Below are positions 26,510 through 34,407 of a stretch of 51,161 nucleotides of DNA, piece by piece (within the stretch, counting starts at the first letter, position 1; each line of letters opens with the position of its first letter). The translations under genes and the position numbers were made by a program. The stretch is taken from NCBI RefSeq assembly GCF_030272695.1, contig NZ_JARFYN010000049.1:1-51161 (forward strand). The letters are read 5' to 3'. The notes beneath the pieces were generated by a model. It was not told the origin of the DNA. It searched no databases and worked only from the letters and a program-made list of their open reading frames with translations. Source of the DNA: Martinezella calliandrae. GTDB lineage: Bacteria > Pseudomonadota > Alphaproteobacteria > Rhizobiales > Rhizobiaceae.

Positions 26510-27427
26510 TTACTCGCTCTTGTGGGCGGCGGATAAGCGATTGAGAATGGCCTGCGCTGTGTTGGCGTCCGTCACAAGCGCATTGATCATGCCCGATCGG
26601 GCAGCACCAATGATGCCGGCCGCCTTGGCCGGCGTTGCGGCAACCGCGATGCACAGGGGCACCTGCCGCAATTGCTGCGGTGAGGCGGCAATCATGCGCT
26701 CCTCACCATCCCAATGAAGAATTTCGCCGGCCTCCGTTATGTAGTGGCGCAGAACGTCGCCCGCGGCATGGCTTAGAGCTTTCTCTCCCGGAAGCGCTGC
26801 TGTCGCTTCGGACGGATTTGCCGCATGTCTTAAACCTACACCGACGATCGCGGCATCCAGCTTGTCCCAGAGCGACGTCACCTGCTGGACCGTGGGGTCG
26901 GCGAGGAAAGCGTCGCGCAGTTCCGATGATGAAATGTAGGGGGCGTGCAGGAAATGTGGAATTCCACCCATTTGTTCTGCTGCCAGGCGCACGAATTCGT
27001 TGATTTGGAAATGCGCCGCTGCCTGCTGCATTCCGCCGTTAAGAGCAGTGGTCACGATGCCGGGCAACCGCGGCAAGCCCGCAAGCGTAACTTCCCGGAC
27101 AGCACGTCCCCAGCCGATGCCAAGTGTCGAACCCGATCGCAGGCCCGCTTGTTGCAGCATGGAGCCGACCGGCGGAGCAAGCGCGGCAAGGACATTGGAC
27201 GACGGCGTGTCGATCACAGCGGCCGTACGCAATTTCAGGCCGTCAAGGAGCGCCGCACTCAAATCTTCCGACGGGGAGAGATCAATCACCTCAATCCGAA
27301 CGATCCCGGCCGAGCGAGCTTTTTGGAGCAATCGCGAAACCGTAGCCGTTGATAATCCGAGCTTTTTTGCGATGTCGACCTGCGACATGTCGGACTGATA
27401 ATGCAGCTTTGCAACCATATGCAGCAA
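26510..27427 (-). CDS. SorC-family sugar-responsive regulator
   Basis: About 305 residues with an N-terminal HTH (MSQVDIAKKLGLSTATVSRLLQKARSAGIV) and a C-terminal SorC sugar-phosphate-binding domain (LGIGWGRAVREV; DAAIVGVG). The start is uncertain: TTG 27427 or ATG 27418 give a short N-terminus, while a CTG further up preceded by AGAAAGGAA would add about 17 residues and match family length better. Divergent from the LacD aldolase with a perfect inverted repeat in between. It likely controls the tagatose-type genes in response to a phosphorylated ketose. Confidence 0.83.
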   Translation of the reverse strand: MLHMVAKLHYQSDMSQVDIAKKLGLSTATVSRLLQKARSAGIVRIEVIDLSPSEDLSAALLDGLKLRTAAVIDTPSSNVLAALAPPVGSMLQQAGLRSGSTLGIGWGRAVREVTLAGLPRLPGIVTTALNGGMQQAAAHFQINEFVRLAAEQMGGIPHFLHAPYISSSELRDAFLADPTVQQVTSLWDKLDAAIVGVGLRHAANPSEATAALPGEKALSHAAGDVLRHYITEAGEILHWDGEERMIAASPQQLRQVPLCIAVAATPAKAAGIIGAARSGMINALVTDANTAQAILNRLSAAHKSE

Positions 27428-27488
27428 CGCACGGTTTGTTGCAGCCTCTTGCGACTGAGACGGATTCAGGTTGAAATTCCTTTCTGCA

Positions 27489-27501
27489 ATGTGTTACACA
27501 T
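27489..27501. promoter_or_regulatory. Perfect inverted repeat, candidate SorC operator
   Basis: ATGTGT-T-ACACAT is a 13-base perfect inverted repeat in the divergent SorC/LacD intergenic region, about 62 bases before the SorC start and 156 before lacD. The second half resembles CACATG a few bases on (27506-27511). This is the best operator candidate for the neighbouring SorC regulator. Confidence 0.5.
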
Positions 27502-27656
27502 GCGGCACATGAAGGAGTTATCGCTCAAAACAGCCGATTTCGCAACGATTATGCGGGGCATGAGGGATCTCTAGGTTCATTGGCCATCCCTTGCGAATCC
27601 TGGGAGCGGGATGGGCTTTCAGCGTCTTGTTTCGAGCGCCCTAAAGGGAGGATTAG

Positions 27657-28598
27657 ATGTCCAGATTGACGACAGCCGAAATGCGAGGGTACCAGCAGAT
27701 TTGCGGTAATGACGGCGCCATGATGGTGATCGCCTGCGATCAACGTGGTGGCATGCGCAGTCTGCTTGCAAATGATCCGCAAGCGCAAGCAGCCATCTCC
27801 GACAAGACCCTCGGCGACACGAAGGCCGACATCGCCAGGTTTCTTGCAAGCAAGGCATCCTGTGTGCTGGTCGATCCGATCTGTGCCGTTCCGGCTTTGG
27901 TCGACGACCGCATCATCGAACGCGATACAGCACTGCTGATTGGCCTCGATGCGTCGGGATGGGATACGTCGCCTGAAGGATATCGCCTTTCAAAGCTGGT
28001 TCCTGGCATCTCGGCCCGCAGCGTCCGCCAACTCGGCGCCACTGGCGGTAAGATCATGGTCTATCTCCGCTCGGACCGGGAAGAAGCCAACACGCACAAC
28101 ATCAATATCCTGCGTCAGTGCATCGACGATTTCGCACGCGAGGACCTGCTGCTTGTTGTCGAGTTTCTGACCTACAGGTTTAATGACGAAGACGAGGCCG
28201 AGTATAAATCGAAACTGCCGTCGCTGGTCGTCGGAGGAAGCAGGATTTGCCTGGATAGCGGCGCCAAGGTGCTAAAGATTCCCTATCCTGGAACCGCCGA
28301 AGCCTGCGCGGAAGTCACGAGACTTGCAGGGGACGTGCCGTGGGCAGTGTTGTCGGCCGGCGTCGACCACTCGACGTTTCTGAAACAAGTTGAAGATGCC
28401 ATGCGAAATGGGGCTTCCGGCGTCATCGCAGGACGCTCATTATGGAAAGACTGCATTTCGCTCGACCGTTCCGTCACGAGGGATAGATTGCAGTCGGTGG
28501 CGGTACCGCGGCTTCGCGAAATTCAAGCGGTGATATCAGCCCACTTTAAAGGCGTTAAGTCCGAGGGTATCGACCAGGGACAGAAAGCAGATGCCTGA
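27657..28598 (+). CDS. LacD-like tagatose-1,6-bisphosphate aldolase family protein
   Basis: A 313-residue class I (Schiff-base) DeoC/LacD-family aldolase. MVIACDQRGGMRSLL matches the family N-terminus, and KVLKIPYPG supplies candidate catalytic lysines. WAVLSAGVDHSTFLKQVEDA and GASGVIAGRSLWKD complete the barrel. Tagatose-1,6-bisphosphate aldolase LacD is about 325 residues, a good match. Start ATG 27657 has a strong AAAGGGAGG site. It would cleave a ketose-bisphosphate to triose phosphates in the cytoplasm. Sulfofructose-phosphate aldolases are close relatives and remain possible. Confidence 0.85.
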   Translation: MSRLTTAEMRGYQQICGNDGAMMVIACDQRGGMRSLLANDPQAQAAISDKTLGDTKADIARFLASKASCVLVDPICAVPALVDDRIIERDTALLIGLDASGWDTSPEGYRLSKLVPGISARSVRQLGATGGKIMVYLRSDREEANTHNINILRQCIDDFAREDLLLVVEFLTYRFNDEDEAEYKSKLPSLVVGGSRICLDSGAKVLKIPYPGTAEACAEVTRLAGDVPWAVLSAGVDHSTFLKQVEDAMRNGASGVIAGRSLWKDCISLDRSVTRDRLQSVAVPRLREIQAVISAHFKGVKSEGIDQGQKADA

Positions 28599-30003
28599 AA
28601 TAGCCATTGGCGTAGATATTGGCGGCACGAACATCCGGGCCGCCCTCGTCTCCAGTCGAGGCGAGCTTCTCAGAAAGCTGTCGGAGCAAACTCCGACGGA
28701 TCCCTTGCAGGTTGTCGAGCGTGTCAAGGCAATGGTGACACAACTCGACGTGACTGGAGTTGCCGTGATTGGAGTTGGCATCCCCGGCCGCGTCGACATC
28801 GCAAATCGCGCGGTTTTATCCGGCGGCATTGTGAACCTGGCCGGGATCGATTTCGCCGATCGGCTGGAGACTGGTCTCGGCAAGAAGATCGTCCTCGAAA
28901 ACGACTGCAGCATGGCGCTCATGGCCGAAATGAGCATCGGTGCCGCCAGGGGCTACCAGAGCGTCGCGATGCTGACGATAGGAACGGGCATTGGCGGCGC
29001 GGTTGCCAATAATGGCAGGATTTATCACGGCCATATGGCGGCCGGGCAGCTCGGCCATATTTCCGTCCTTGAGGATGGCCCGCTTTGTGCGTGTGGGAGA
29101 CGTGGCTGCGTGGAAACCTTCAGCTCGGGAACGGCATTGCGTCGGCACATCAAGGCAGCCGGTCTCCCGGCCATGTCCGTTTGCGAGGTGTTTGAAATGG
29201 CCTCCAGCGGAAATGCGGCGGCCAGGGCGGTGTTGCATGCCTGGGCGTCCCCTCTGCGTATGGCGCTCGATAACATTGCAGCAACGATGGATCCGGAAAT
29301 CATCATATTGGGAGGCGGCCTCGGCTCAGACGCCGCGCGCGCCCTTGGCGATCTTCCGGCGATGGCACCGTGGTTTCGGCCAACGATAGTGCCGGCGATA
29401 CTCGGCGATGACGCCGGGGTGATTGGGGCGGGCCTATCGACCTTCTCGGATGCCGACACCTCTGCCGAAAAACGCGTCGTGCTCGTTAACGGCGTGCCGG
29501 CGTCGGGGAAAAGCCGCCTGGCAAAAATGTTGTCGCAAAGGACCGGATGGCCTGTCCTTTCGCTTGATGGCATCAAGAACCCGTTTCTGGAGCACATCGG
29601 CGGCGTGGACCGGGATTTCAATCGGACCTTGGGGAAAGCAAGCTATCAAGCGATCTGGTCGTTTATTCGTGAGGCGCCGGCCGGATCTACATTCATCGTC
29701 GACGCATGGTTTGGGTTTCAGCCAAAAGCCGTGCTCGACACCTATCTCAAAGACGCCGGCGTCGATCGCGTCGCGGAGCTTTGGTGCAAGGTCCCCGGCG
29801 TCGTGGCGGGGGAACGGTATGCCAGCCGTCTGAAGAACAGGCTGCCAGGCCATCCGGGGGCCGAATATGTTCCAGAACTGGTGGCGCTCGCCGATCGGGC
29901 AGAACCGATGGGATGTGGTGCGGTGATGACAGTCGATCAGACAAAGGAACCAGACATGGCGGATGTGACAGGCTGGATTTCAAAAGTGTTTGAGCGGGCA
30001 TGA
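28591..30003 (+). CDS. Fusion of ROK sugar kinase and P-loop kinase domain
   Basis: A 470-residue two-domain protein. Residues 1-285 are ROK: DIGGTNIRAAL (9-19), catalytic LENDC (102-106) and zinc cluster CACGRRGC (166-173). The usual sugar-binding ExGH is changed to QLGH (153-156). Residues 293-470 form a P-loop domain starting KRVVLVNGVPASGKS (Walker A 301-308) and resembling zeta-toxin/chloramphenicol-phosphotransferase-like small-molecule kinases. The ATG overlaps the aldolase stop, so the two are coupled. One chain could make two successive phosphorylations, yielding the bisphosphate that a LacD-type aldolase needs. That idea is inference; a regulatory second domain is also possible. Confidence 0.8.
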   Translation: MPEIAIGVDIGGTNIRAALVSSRGELLRKLSEQTPTDPLQVVERVKAMVTQLDVTGVAVIGVGIPGRVDIANRAVLSGGIVNLAGIDFADRLETGLGKKIVLENDCSMALMAEMSIGAARGYQSVAMLTIGTGIGGAVANNGRIYHGHMAAGQLGHISVLEDGPLCACGRRGCVETFSSGTALRRHIKAAGLPAMSVCEVFEMASSGNAAARAVLHAWASPLRMALDNIAATMDPEIIILGGGLGSDAARALGDLPAMAPWFRPTIVPAILGDDAGVIGAGLSTFSDADTSAEKRVVLVNGVPASGKSRLAKMLSQRTGWPVLSLDGIKNPFLEHIGGVDRDFNRTLGKASYQAIWSFIREAPAGSTFIVDAWFGFQPKAVLDTYLKDAGVDRVAELWCKVPGVVAGERYASRLKNRLPGHPGAEYVPELVALADRAEPMGCGAVMTVDQTKEPDMADVTGWISKVFERA

Positions 30004-30007
30004 AAGT

Positions 30008-30025
30008 GGCCGCCTTCCGGCGGCC
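30008..30025 (+). terminator. Hairpin after the ROK/P-loop kinase gene
   Basis: GGCCGCC (30008-30014), loop TTCC and GGCGGCC (30019-30025) start 4 bases after the stop. There is no T tract, so it may terminate weakly or only protect the mRNA end. A separate promoter lies downstream. Confidence 0.5.
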
Positions 30026-30157
30026 GACAAAGCACGACGTGATTTCAAACGGCCGCGCAGCACTCCATTGGCGTGCAGGGCGCGGAGCGTTGTCGTTTGC
30101 GCTAATTGGCGAGTTATTTCAAATAGATATAGGAAATTCGTTACAGAAAAAAATTAC

Positions 30158-30186
30158 TTGACGGCCCGCTATAAGCCGCTGATTAT
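30158..30186 (+). promoter_or_regulatory. Promoter before the ribose-type ABC operon
   Basis: TTGACG (30158-30163), a 17-base spacer, and GATTAT (30181-30186) lie 45 bases before the binding-protein start. The -35 is near consensus. The upstream AT-rich stretch (30120-30156) could act as an UP element. Confidence 0.5.
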
Positions 30187-30231
30187 CCGTTCTGCCGGAC
30201 AGGGGAGGTTCGGCTTCAAGAGGAGGAAACT

Positions 30232-31221
30232 ATGGAGCGTCGCTCATTTCTAAAGGCCACCGCTGTGGCAACGCTTGCCACTGGCGTGTCGGCTGTTGCC
30301 GGAAGCGTCAAGGCACAAGACAAGAAATTCACCATTGCCTTGATTCCAGGCCTGACCACGGACGCCTTCTACATCACCATGCGCAAGGGTGCCGAAGCGG
30401 CTGCCAAGGCCGTGGGTGCCGAGCTTGTGTTCCAAGGGGCACCTGACTTCAATCCGGTCACGCAGGTTCCGGTTCTCGACGCCATCATTGCGAAGAAGCC
30501 TGATGCGATCCTGATCGCGCCGACCGACAAGGATCAGCTTATCCAGCCGCTGAAGAAGGCTGCCGATGCAGGCATTCCGGTCATCACCGTCGATACGTTC
30601 ATCGGCACCGGTGTCTACCAAACGGGCAAGGGAGATGCTGATTTCCCGCTTTCCTACATCGCCTCGGACAACCTCCTCGGAGGAGCGATCGCCGCCCGTG
30701 CGCTTGCAAAGGCCATCGGCGAAAAGGGCAAGGTTTACGTTTCCAACGTGAAGCCCGGCATCTCGACGACGGACCAGCGCGAGCAGGGTTTCAAGGACGA
30801 GATGAAGAAATATCCGAACATCACCGTTCTTGAAACACAGTACAATGACGACGACGCAAACAAGGCGGCATCCCAGATGCAGGCAGTCTATGCCCGCAAT
30901 TCGGATCTCGATGGCGTTTTCGGTGCCAATCTGTTTTCGGCTCTCGGCGCTGCGAACGGCGTGCAGCAGGCAGGTCAGACGGGCAAGATCCGCGTCGTCG
31001 CCTTCGATGCGCCGACAACGATCGTCGACAACATCAATTCCGGTCTTGTCGATCTCGCGATTGCCCAGCATCCGGCCGAGATCGGCTACTTCGGCGTCAT
31101 GGCAGCCTATGCCCATCTGACCGGCAATTCTATTCCGACTTCAATCGGCACGGGCTTCACGGTCATCGACAAGTCGAATGTCACCGACAAGAACGTCGCG
31201 AAATTCATCTACTCCGATTGA
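30232..31221 (+). CDS. Sugar-binding protein (RbsB type) with Tat signal
   Basis: A 329-residue periplasmic binding protein of the ribose/galactose (PBP1) family. The N-terminus MERRSFLKATA fits the twin-arginine consensus and cleavage is likely after VKAQ or nearby. Mature features are FTIALIPGLTTDAFYITMRKG, DAILIAPTDKDQLIQPLKKA and GIPVITVDTF. A strong AGGAGGAAACT ribosome site precedes ATG 30232. It heads an importer with the RbsC-like permease and a single-domain ATPase. It is expected to bring in the sugar or polyol used by the tagatose-type enzymes upstream. Confidence 0.9.
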   Translation: MERRSFLKATAVATLATGVSAVAGSVKAQDKKFTIALIPGLTTDAFYITMRKGAEAAAKAVGAELVFQGAPDFNPVTQVPVLDAIIAKKPDAILIAPTDKDQLIQPLKKAADAGIPVITVDTFIGTGVYQTGKGDADFPLSYIASDNLLGGAIAARALAKAIGEKGKVYVSNVKPGISTTDQREQGFKDEMKKYPNITVLETQYNDDDANKAASQMQAVYARNSDLDGVFGANLFSALGAANGVQQAGQTGKIRVVAFDAPTTIVDNINSGLVDLAIAQHPAEIGYFGVMAAYAHLTGNSIPTSIGTGFTVIDKSNVTDKNVAKFIYSD

Positions 31222-31235
31222 TCGGAGGGAGTCTG

Positions 31236-31260
31236 GCGCCCCGCTCGGTGAGCGAGGCGC
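31236..31260 (+). terminator. Strong hairpin between binding protein and permease genes
   Basis: GCGCCCCGCTC, loop GGT and GAGCGAGGCGC pair at 10 of 11 positions, 15 bases after the binding-protein stop and followed by ATCTTT. In binding-protein operons such hairpins often cause partial termination or mRNA stabilisation, keeping the binding protein in excess over the membrane subunits. Confidence 0.6.
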
Positions 31261-31329
31261 ATCTTTGACCACAGTAGAGAGAATGAGCGTGGCGACGTCT
31301 GTCGTCCTCGCTCGAGTTCGGGTTGATAC

Positions 31330-32397
31330 ATGACAATCGACAATATCGAGGCCCCGAAAACGGACCAGCAACATGTGGCGCCACAGGCAGACCATGGCGA
31401 TCAGGCAAAGACCATCGTCAACCGCATCGCGCAACTGCGTGCGTGGCTCTTCCTTGCCGCACTGATCGTGATTTTCGAAATCTGGGCGCGCATCGATTTC
31501 GGCGGCACCTTCATCGGCTCATCGTTCAACTGGCAATCGGTTGCGGTTTTTGCCGTGGCGCCGCTGCTGCTTGCCATCGGCCAGACCTTCGTCATCATCT
31601 CGGGCGGCATCGACCTTTCGACGGGCTTCATCATGGGTTTCGCGGCGGTCATTGCCGCGCACGTCACCAATATAGCCGGTCTCTATATGCCACTGCCGGT
31701 GGCGATGCTTCTCGGAATTGTCGTTGCAATGCTTGCGGCCACCTTGCCCGGTCTCATCAACGGCCTGCTGATTTCCCGTCTGAAGGTTCCGCCCTTCATC
31801 GGCACGCTCGGCATGTTCGGCGTCGCTCGCGGTACTGCATTTCTTCTCGCCGGCGGCACGACCGTGCCTGTCAAGAATTCCTATTTCGCCGAGCTTGGCA
31901 ACGGCCGCTTTTACGGCGTGCCTTATCTCGTCATCGTCACCATCGTCTTTGTCATCGTCATGCATTACCTGCTGAGCCAAACACGCTTTGGCCAGCATAA
32001 TTATGCGATCGGCGCCAACGCACAGGCCGCACGCCGGGCCGGCATCGATATCAGAACCCACCTGCTGAGGCTCTACATACTTTCGGCGGTCTGCGCGGGC
32101 CTTGGTGGCGCGCTCTATGCCGCCCGCTTCACGGCCGGTGCCGCCCAGGCCGGTGAACCGCTGCTGCTCGATAGCGTGGCCGCGGTCGTCATCGGCGGTG
32201 CCAGCCTGTTTGGCGGTTCGGGCACGATCATCGGCACCATCGCCGGCGCTCTGGTCATCGCCGTCATTCAGTACGGTCTGGTTTTCATGAATGTCGAGCC
32301 GTTCTGGCAGTTCATCGCCGTCGGTATCGTCATCATCATTTCGGTACTCATAGATCAGGCGCAGCGCCGGTTCAGCGGAGCAAAACAGGATGAATAG
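31330..32397 (+). CDS. Sugar ABC permease (RbsC type)
   Basis: A 355-residue inner-membrane permease of the branched-chain/ribose type with eight or more hydrophobic segments. Family markers are LLLAIGQTFVIISGGIDLSTG (in part, 77-97), PPFIGTLGMFGVARG and ARRAGIDIRTHLLRLYILSAVCAG. Length is slightly above RbsC (about 320) because of a hydrophilic 40-residue N-terminus rich in Q, D and K. It overlaps the ATPase gene start by 8 bases. It forms the channel for the sugar delivered by the preceding binding protein. Confidence 0.9.
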   Translation: MTIDNIEAPKTDQQHVAPQADHGDQAKTIVNRIAQLRAWLFLAALIVIFEIWARIDFGGTFIGSSFNWQSVAVFAVAPLLLAIGQTFVIISGGIDLSTGFIMGFAAVIAAHVTNIAGLYMPLPVAMLLGIVVAMLAATLPGLINGLLISRLKVPPFIGTLGMFGVARGTAFLLAGGTTVPVKNSYFAELGNGRFYGVPYLVIVTIVFVIVMHYLLSQTRFGQHNYAIGANAQAARRAGIDIRTHLLRLYILSAVCAGLGGALYAARFTAGAAQAGEPLLLDSVAAVVIGGASLFGGSGTIIGTIAGALVIAVIQYGLVFMNVEPFWQFIAVGIVIIISVLIDQAQRRFSGAKQDE

Positions 32398-33136
32398 CGA
32401 TATACCCCTCCTCGAAGTCCGGAATCTGTCGCGGTATTTCGGTGCTGTTCGCGCGCTCGACAATTGCTCCATGATCGTCCACCCCGGCGAGGTTGTCGCC
32501 TTGGCAGGAGACAACGGCGCGGGCAAGACGACGATGATCAAGGCGATCTCGGGCGTTTATCCTCCGACGGCGGGCGAAATCCTCATCGAAGGACAGCCTG
32601 TCACCTTCTCCTCGCCCCAGGACGCGCGGGAAAAGGGGATAGAGACGATCTACCAGGATCTTGCCCTGGCGGACAATCTGACGATCGGCGCCAATATCTT
32701 CCTTGGCCGCGAACCGATGAAGAAGCTCTTCGGCTTTCTGCCGGTCCTCGACCGGAAGGCGATGGCAGAAGCGGCCCGCGAAACGATGGCGCGCCTTGAC
32801 TTCCACGTGAAAAGGCTCGACGCGCCGGTCAGCAACTTTTCCGGCGGCCAACGTCAAGCGGTGGCCATCGGGCGCGCAGTCTATTGGAACGCCAGGATCC
32901 TGATCATGGATGAGCCGACGGCAGCTCTCGGCGTGCCGGAACAGCGCAAGGTGGTGGCGTTGATCAAGTCGCTCAAGGCGCAAGGTCGTGGTGTGATCTT
33001 CATCTCCCACAATCTCCAGGACATTTTCGCGGTGTCCGACCGCATCATCGTCCTTCGCCGCGGCATCGTTGCCGGAGAGCGCAAGATCAGCGAAACGACA
33101 CACGAGGAAATCGTCAAGCTGATGATCGGCGGCTAA
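32390..33136 (+). CDS. Sugar ABC ATPase, single-domain RbsA type
   Basis: A 248-residue ATPase with Walker A GDNGAGKT, signature FSGGQRQAVAIGRA, Walker B ILIMDEPTAALG and switch histidine in FISHN. Classical RbsA/MglA are duplicated (about 500 residues); this is the half-size, homodimerising FrcA-like form common in rhizobia. It overlaps the permease stop, completing a three-gene importer. The ATPase is intact, unlike the one ending the CUT1 operon at 10889-11617. Confidence 0.9.
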   Translation: MNSDIPLLEVRNLSRYFGAVRALDNCSMIVHPGEVVALAGDNGAGKTTMIKAISGVYPPTAGEILIEGQPVTFSSPQDAREKGIETIYQDLALADNLTIGANIFLGREPMKKLFGFLPVLDRKAMAEAARETMARLDFHVKRLDAPVSNFSGGQRQAVAIGRAVYWNARILIMDEPTAALGVPEQRKVVALIKSLKAQGRGVIFISHNLQDIFAVSDRIIVLRRGIVAGERKISETTHEEIVKLMIGG

Positions 33137-33175
33137 ACGCGCCGTCGCATAGGGCCCATTTTGTTCCGGACGCCG

Positions 33176-33206
33176 GCGGGACGAGCGGCGATGCCAGTCG
33201 TCCCGC
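33176..33206. terminator. Hairpin between convergent ATPase and ene-reductase genes
   Basis: GCGGGACGA (33176-33184) and TCGTCCCGC (33198-33206) form a perfect 9-bp stem with a 13-base loop. It lies in the 81-base gap where two genes converge, so it could end transcripts from both sides. There is no clear T tract. Confidence 0.5.
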
Positions 33207-33217
33207 GTGACGTTACG

Positions 33218-34306
33218 TCATTGCGCCGCTTCCGTTACGCCCGTAGCGTCGGGCTGTGTCGGATAGTCCGTGTAGCCCTTCGCAGTGCCGCCGAAGAACG
33301 TACTCCGATCGGCCTCGTTCATCGGGGCATCTGCCTTGAGGCGGTCGATGAAATCCGGGTTTGCGAGGATCATTTGGCCGTAGGCCTCCAGATCGGCGAG
33401 GCCCGACGCTATATCGCTGCCGATTTCTTCGCGTCCGCGACCGGGCCTGTTTACAATGAGTGCCTGGTGCCACCGCTTGCGAATGTCGGCCAGCAGCGCT
33501 TCGTTGCCGGTGTGCATGACATGGACATAGGCCAGACCCAGCTTGTCCAATTCCCCGACGAGATAACGGTAGAGATCGGGACCTTCTGCACCCTCGTCAA
33601 TGCCGCCAATGGTGGTGCCGGGCGAAAGGCGTATGGCGGTGCGGTCCGCACCGATTTCTTCGGCGACCGCGCTCGCCACCTCGATAGCGAAGCGCGCGCG
33701 GTTCTCAATCGAGCCGCCATATTCGTCCGTCCGGAGATTGGCGCTGGGCGCGAAGAACTGCTGAACGAGATAGCCGTTTGCCCCGTGGATTTCGACGCCG
33801 TCTGCTCTGGCCTCGATTGCGCGGCGCGCTGCGAAGCGGAAGTCCTGGACGGTCTGGCGGACCTCCTCGGTGGTCAGCGCGCGAGGCGTTGGGATATCCT
33901 TCATGCCCGTGGCGGTGAACATCGGAGCGCCTGGCGCGATGGCGGAGGGCGCAACACCCTGGCGGTGATGCGCCGTGTTGTCGGGGTGAGACATGCGTCC
34001 AGCATGCATCAGTTGGATGTAGATGCGCCCACCCATGGTGTGGACGGCGGAGGTGACCGCTTTCCAGCCCGCAACATGAGCGTCCGTGTAAATCCCCGGC
34101 GTCGTGAGGTAACCCTGCCCATCATCGGACGGTTGCGTGCCTTCGGTAACGATAAGGCCGACGGCAGCGCGCTGCGAATAGTAGTCGGCGGCCAGTTCGC
34201 CCGGCGATCCGTCCTGCTCGGCTCGCGAGCGGGTCATAGGTGCCATGACAAGGCGGTTTGAAAGCTGGGCTTGACCGAGACGTATAGGACTGAAGATGTC
34301 GCTCAT
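33218..34306 (-). CDS. Old Yellow Enzyme family ene-reductase (NemA-like)
   Basis: A 362-residue FMN-dependent TIM-barrel alkene reductase. MAPMTRSRA lines the flavin site, HGANGYLVQQFFAP carries the substrate-binding His/Asn pair, and RTDEYGGSIENRARF is the family signature. The length is standard for NemA/OYE. ATG 34306 follows GAAGGATTTT; the open frame upstream is spurious. It reduces activated C=C bonds of enones, or nitro-esters and N-ethylmaleimide, with NAD(P)H, usually as part of electrophile defence. It is divergent from a LysR regulator, its probable controller. Confidence 0.92.
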   Translation of the reverse strand: MSDIFSPIRLGQAQLSNRLVMAPMTRSRAEQDGSPGELAADYYSQRAAVGLIVTEGTQPSDDGQGYLTTPGIYTDAHVAGWKAVTSAVHTMGGRIYIQLMHAGRMSHPDNTAHHRQGVAPSAIAPGAPMFTATGMKDIPTPRALTTEEVRQTVQDFRFAARRAIEARADGVEIHGANGYLVQQFFAPSANLRTDEYGGSIENRARFAIEVASAVAEEIGADRTAIRLSPGTTIGGIDEGAEGPDLYRYLVGELDKLGLAYVHVMHTGNEALLADIRKRWHQALIVNRPGRGREEIGSDIASGLADLEAYGQMILANPDFIDRLKADAPMNEADRSTFFGGTAKGYTDYPTQPDATGVTEAAQ

Positions 34307-34375
34307 TTCGAAAATCCTTCTGTGTGTCAGTGGAAACATAATCTTGTCCATCCGATGGGATAACCTGACGCCAAT

Positions 34376-34390
34376 GGAAATAATTATTCC
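34376..34390. promoter_or_regulatory. Inverted repeat in OYE/LysR divergent promoter
   Basis: GGAA-N7-TTCC (34376-34390) lies in the 101-base gap between the divergent genes, 17 bases before the LysR TTG start. It overlaps where an autoregulated LysR protein would be expected to bind, but it does not strictly match a T-N11-A LysR box. Confidence 0.35.
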
Positions 34391-34407
34391 ACTGATGGAG
34401 CAATCAA

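Noticed and set aside
31519..32541. 340-codon minus-strand open frame opposite the RbsC permease
   Set aside because: Low-complexity D/G/R-rich translation with no motif; the opposite strand clearly encodes a membrane permease.
33161..34261. 366-codon plus-strand open frame opposite the ene-reductase
   Set aside because: The reductase on the minus strand has all family motifs; this frame is a shadow.
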